NCBI GenBank assembly: GCA_003150395.1
Contig: QAMI01000018.1
Coordinates: 1 to 6,778, forward strand
Length of the DNA: 6,778 nucleotides
Direction of reading: 5' to 3'
DNA from: Candidatus Gastranaerophilales bacterium
GTDB lineage: Bacteria > Cyanobacteriota > Vampirovibrionia > Gastranaerophilales > Gastranaerophilaceae
The translations under genes and the position numbers were made by a program. The notes under the pieces are model-generated. The model did not search any database and was not told where the DNA came from. It worked only from the letters and a program-made list of their open reading frames with translations. Below, piece after piece: positions 6,635 to 6,778 of the stretch (positions within the stretch are counted from its first letter, which is position 1; the number at the start of each line of letters is the position of its first letter).

Positions 6635-6651
6635 GTGCTATAAGATAAATT
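6623..6651 (+). promoter_or_regulatory. Candidate promoter for the secreted-protein gene (leaderless geometry)
   Basis: A perfect TTGACA (6623-6628) lies in the last codons of the hydrolase gene. Seventeen bp later is TAAATT (6646-6651), 4 of 6 to TATAAT. Six nt after that comes the ATG at 6658, so a transcript would begin at or next to the start codon. The -10 is weak, so this is a hypothesis supported mainly by the consensus -35, the exact spacing and the lack of a good Shine-Dalgarno. Confidence 0.4.
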
Positions 6652-6690
6652 AGAGCAATGAAAAACTTCATTGCTCTAATTTTTATTTTT
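6647..6690 (+). terminator. Intrinsic terminator after the hydrolase gene, overlapping the next start codon
   Basis: A perfect 16-bp stem (6647-6662 with 6667-6682) closes a 4-nt AAAC loop and runs straight into a T-rich tract (TTTTATTTTT, 6681-6690). It starts 13 bases after the hydrolase stop codon. Only 4 of the 16 pairs are G-C, but the length and perfection make it convincing. The ATG of the next gene (6658-6660) is inside the left arm, and the right arm and T-tract encode its signal peptide. Confidence 0.75.
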
Positions 6691-6778
6691 GTTTTGGGAA
6701 TGCAAATGGCATTCGCAGAAACACTGCCGCCCAAAGGGTATTATGATGTAAAGCCAGAAGATTATCCGATTTTGTTTG
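6658..6778 (+). CDS. N-terminus of a secreted or periplasmic protein with Sec signal peptide (partial)
   Basis: Forty codons are open from ATG at 6658 to the window end, with the 3' part missing. Residues 1-20 are a well-formed Sec signal peptide: a short basic start (MKN), a hydrophobic core (FIALIFIFVLGM) and a small-residue end MAFA, predicting cleavage between A20 and E21. The mature part begins ETLPPKGYYDVKPEDYPILF, which I do not recognise. An in-frame TAA at 6646 excludes a longer ATG start; Met15 and Met17 would destroy the signal peptide. The only purine-rich stretch upstream, AGAG at 6652-6655, is too close to act as a normal Shine-Dalgarno. The gene follows the hydrolase by 23 bp and begins inside its terminator hairpin. 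A chance reading frame is possible, but the complete signal peptide argues against it. Confidence 0.72.
   Translation, partial: MKNFIALIFIFVLGMQMAFAETLPPKGYYDVKPEDYPILF

Overview
The window is AT-rich bacterial chromosome. It most likely comes from a non-photosynthetic cyanobacterial relative (Melainabacteria/Vampirovibrionia, Gastranaerophilales-like). The main evidence is the ClpC protein, whose N-terminal 145 residues read almost like textbook cyanobacterial ClpC, in an AT-rich, A-tract-rich background. The lineage is an inference from protein resemblance recalled from memory; no search was run.

Layout: (1) 1-950, + strand: the 3' part of a TPR-repeat protein whose start lies before the window. 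(2) 958-2193, - strand: a GspF/PilC-type inner-membrane platform protein of type II secretion or type IV pili, convergent with the TPR gene and only 7 bp from it. (3) 2251-4749, - strand: clpC, the AAA+ unfoldase of the ClpCP protease, complete with all catalytic motifs. It has its own Shine-Dalgarno, a good sigma70-type promoter and an intrinsic terminator that separates it from gspF. (4) 4750-5056: a 307-bp divergent intergenic region with promoter-like elements on both strands, a 14-bp palindrome inside the + promoter spacer and an 11-bp inverted repeat. (5) 5057-6634, + strand: an uncharacterised 525-aa protein with an N-terminal coiled coil and a lipase-like alpha/beta-hydrolase domain (GHSEG nucleophile elbow). 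(6) 6658-6778, + strand: the beginning of a secreted protein with a Sec signal peptide, running off the window.

The genes do not form one obvious pathway. clpC and gspF are in tandem but separated by a terminator. The hydrolase gene is divergent from clpC. The most unusual spot is the junction at 6623-6690. A consensus -35 lies in the last codons of the hydrolase gene, and a weak -10 is spaced so that transcription would start on the next gene's ATG. A perfect 16-bp hairpin plus T-tract spans that same ATG and encodes the start of the signal peptide. gspF shows similar geometry: no Shine-Dalgarno and a -10-like hexamer 6 nt before the ATG. This raises the possibility of leaderless transcripts. 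No tRNA, rRNA, CRISPR array, insertion sequence or phage gene was seen.
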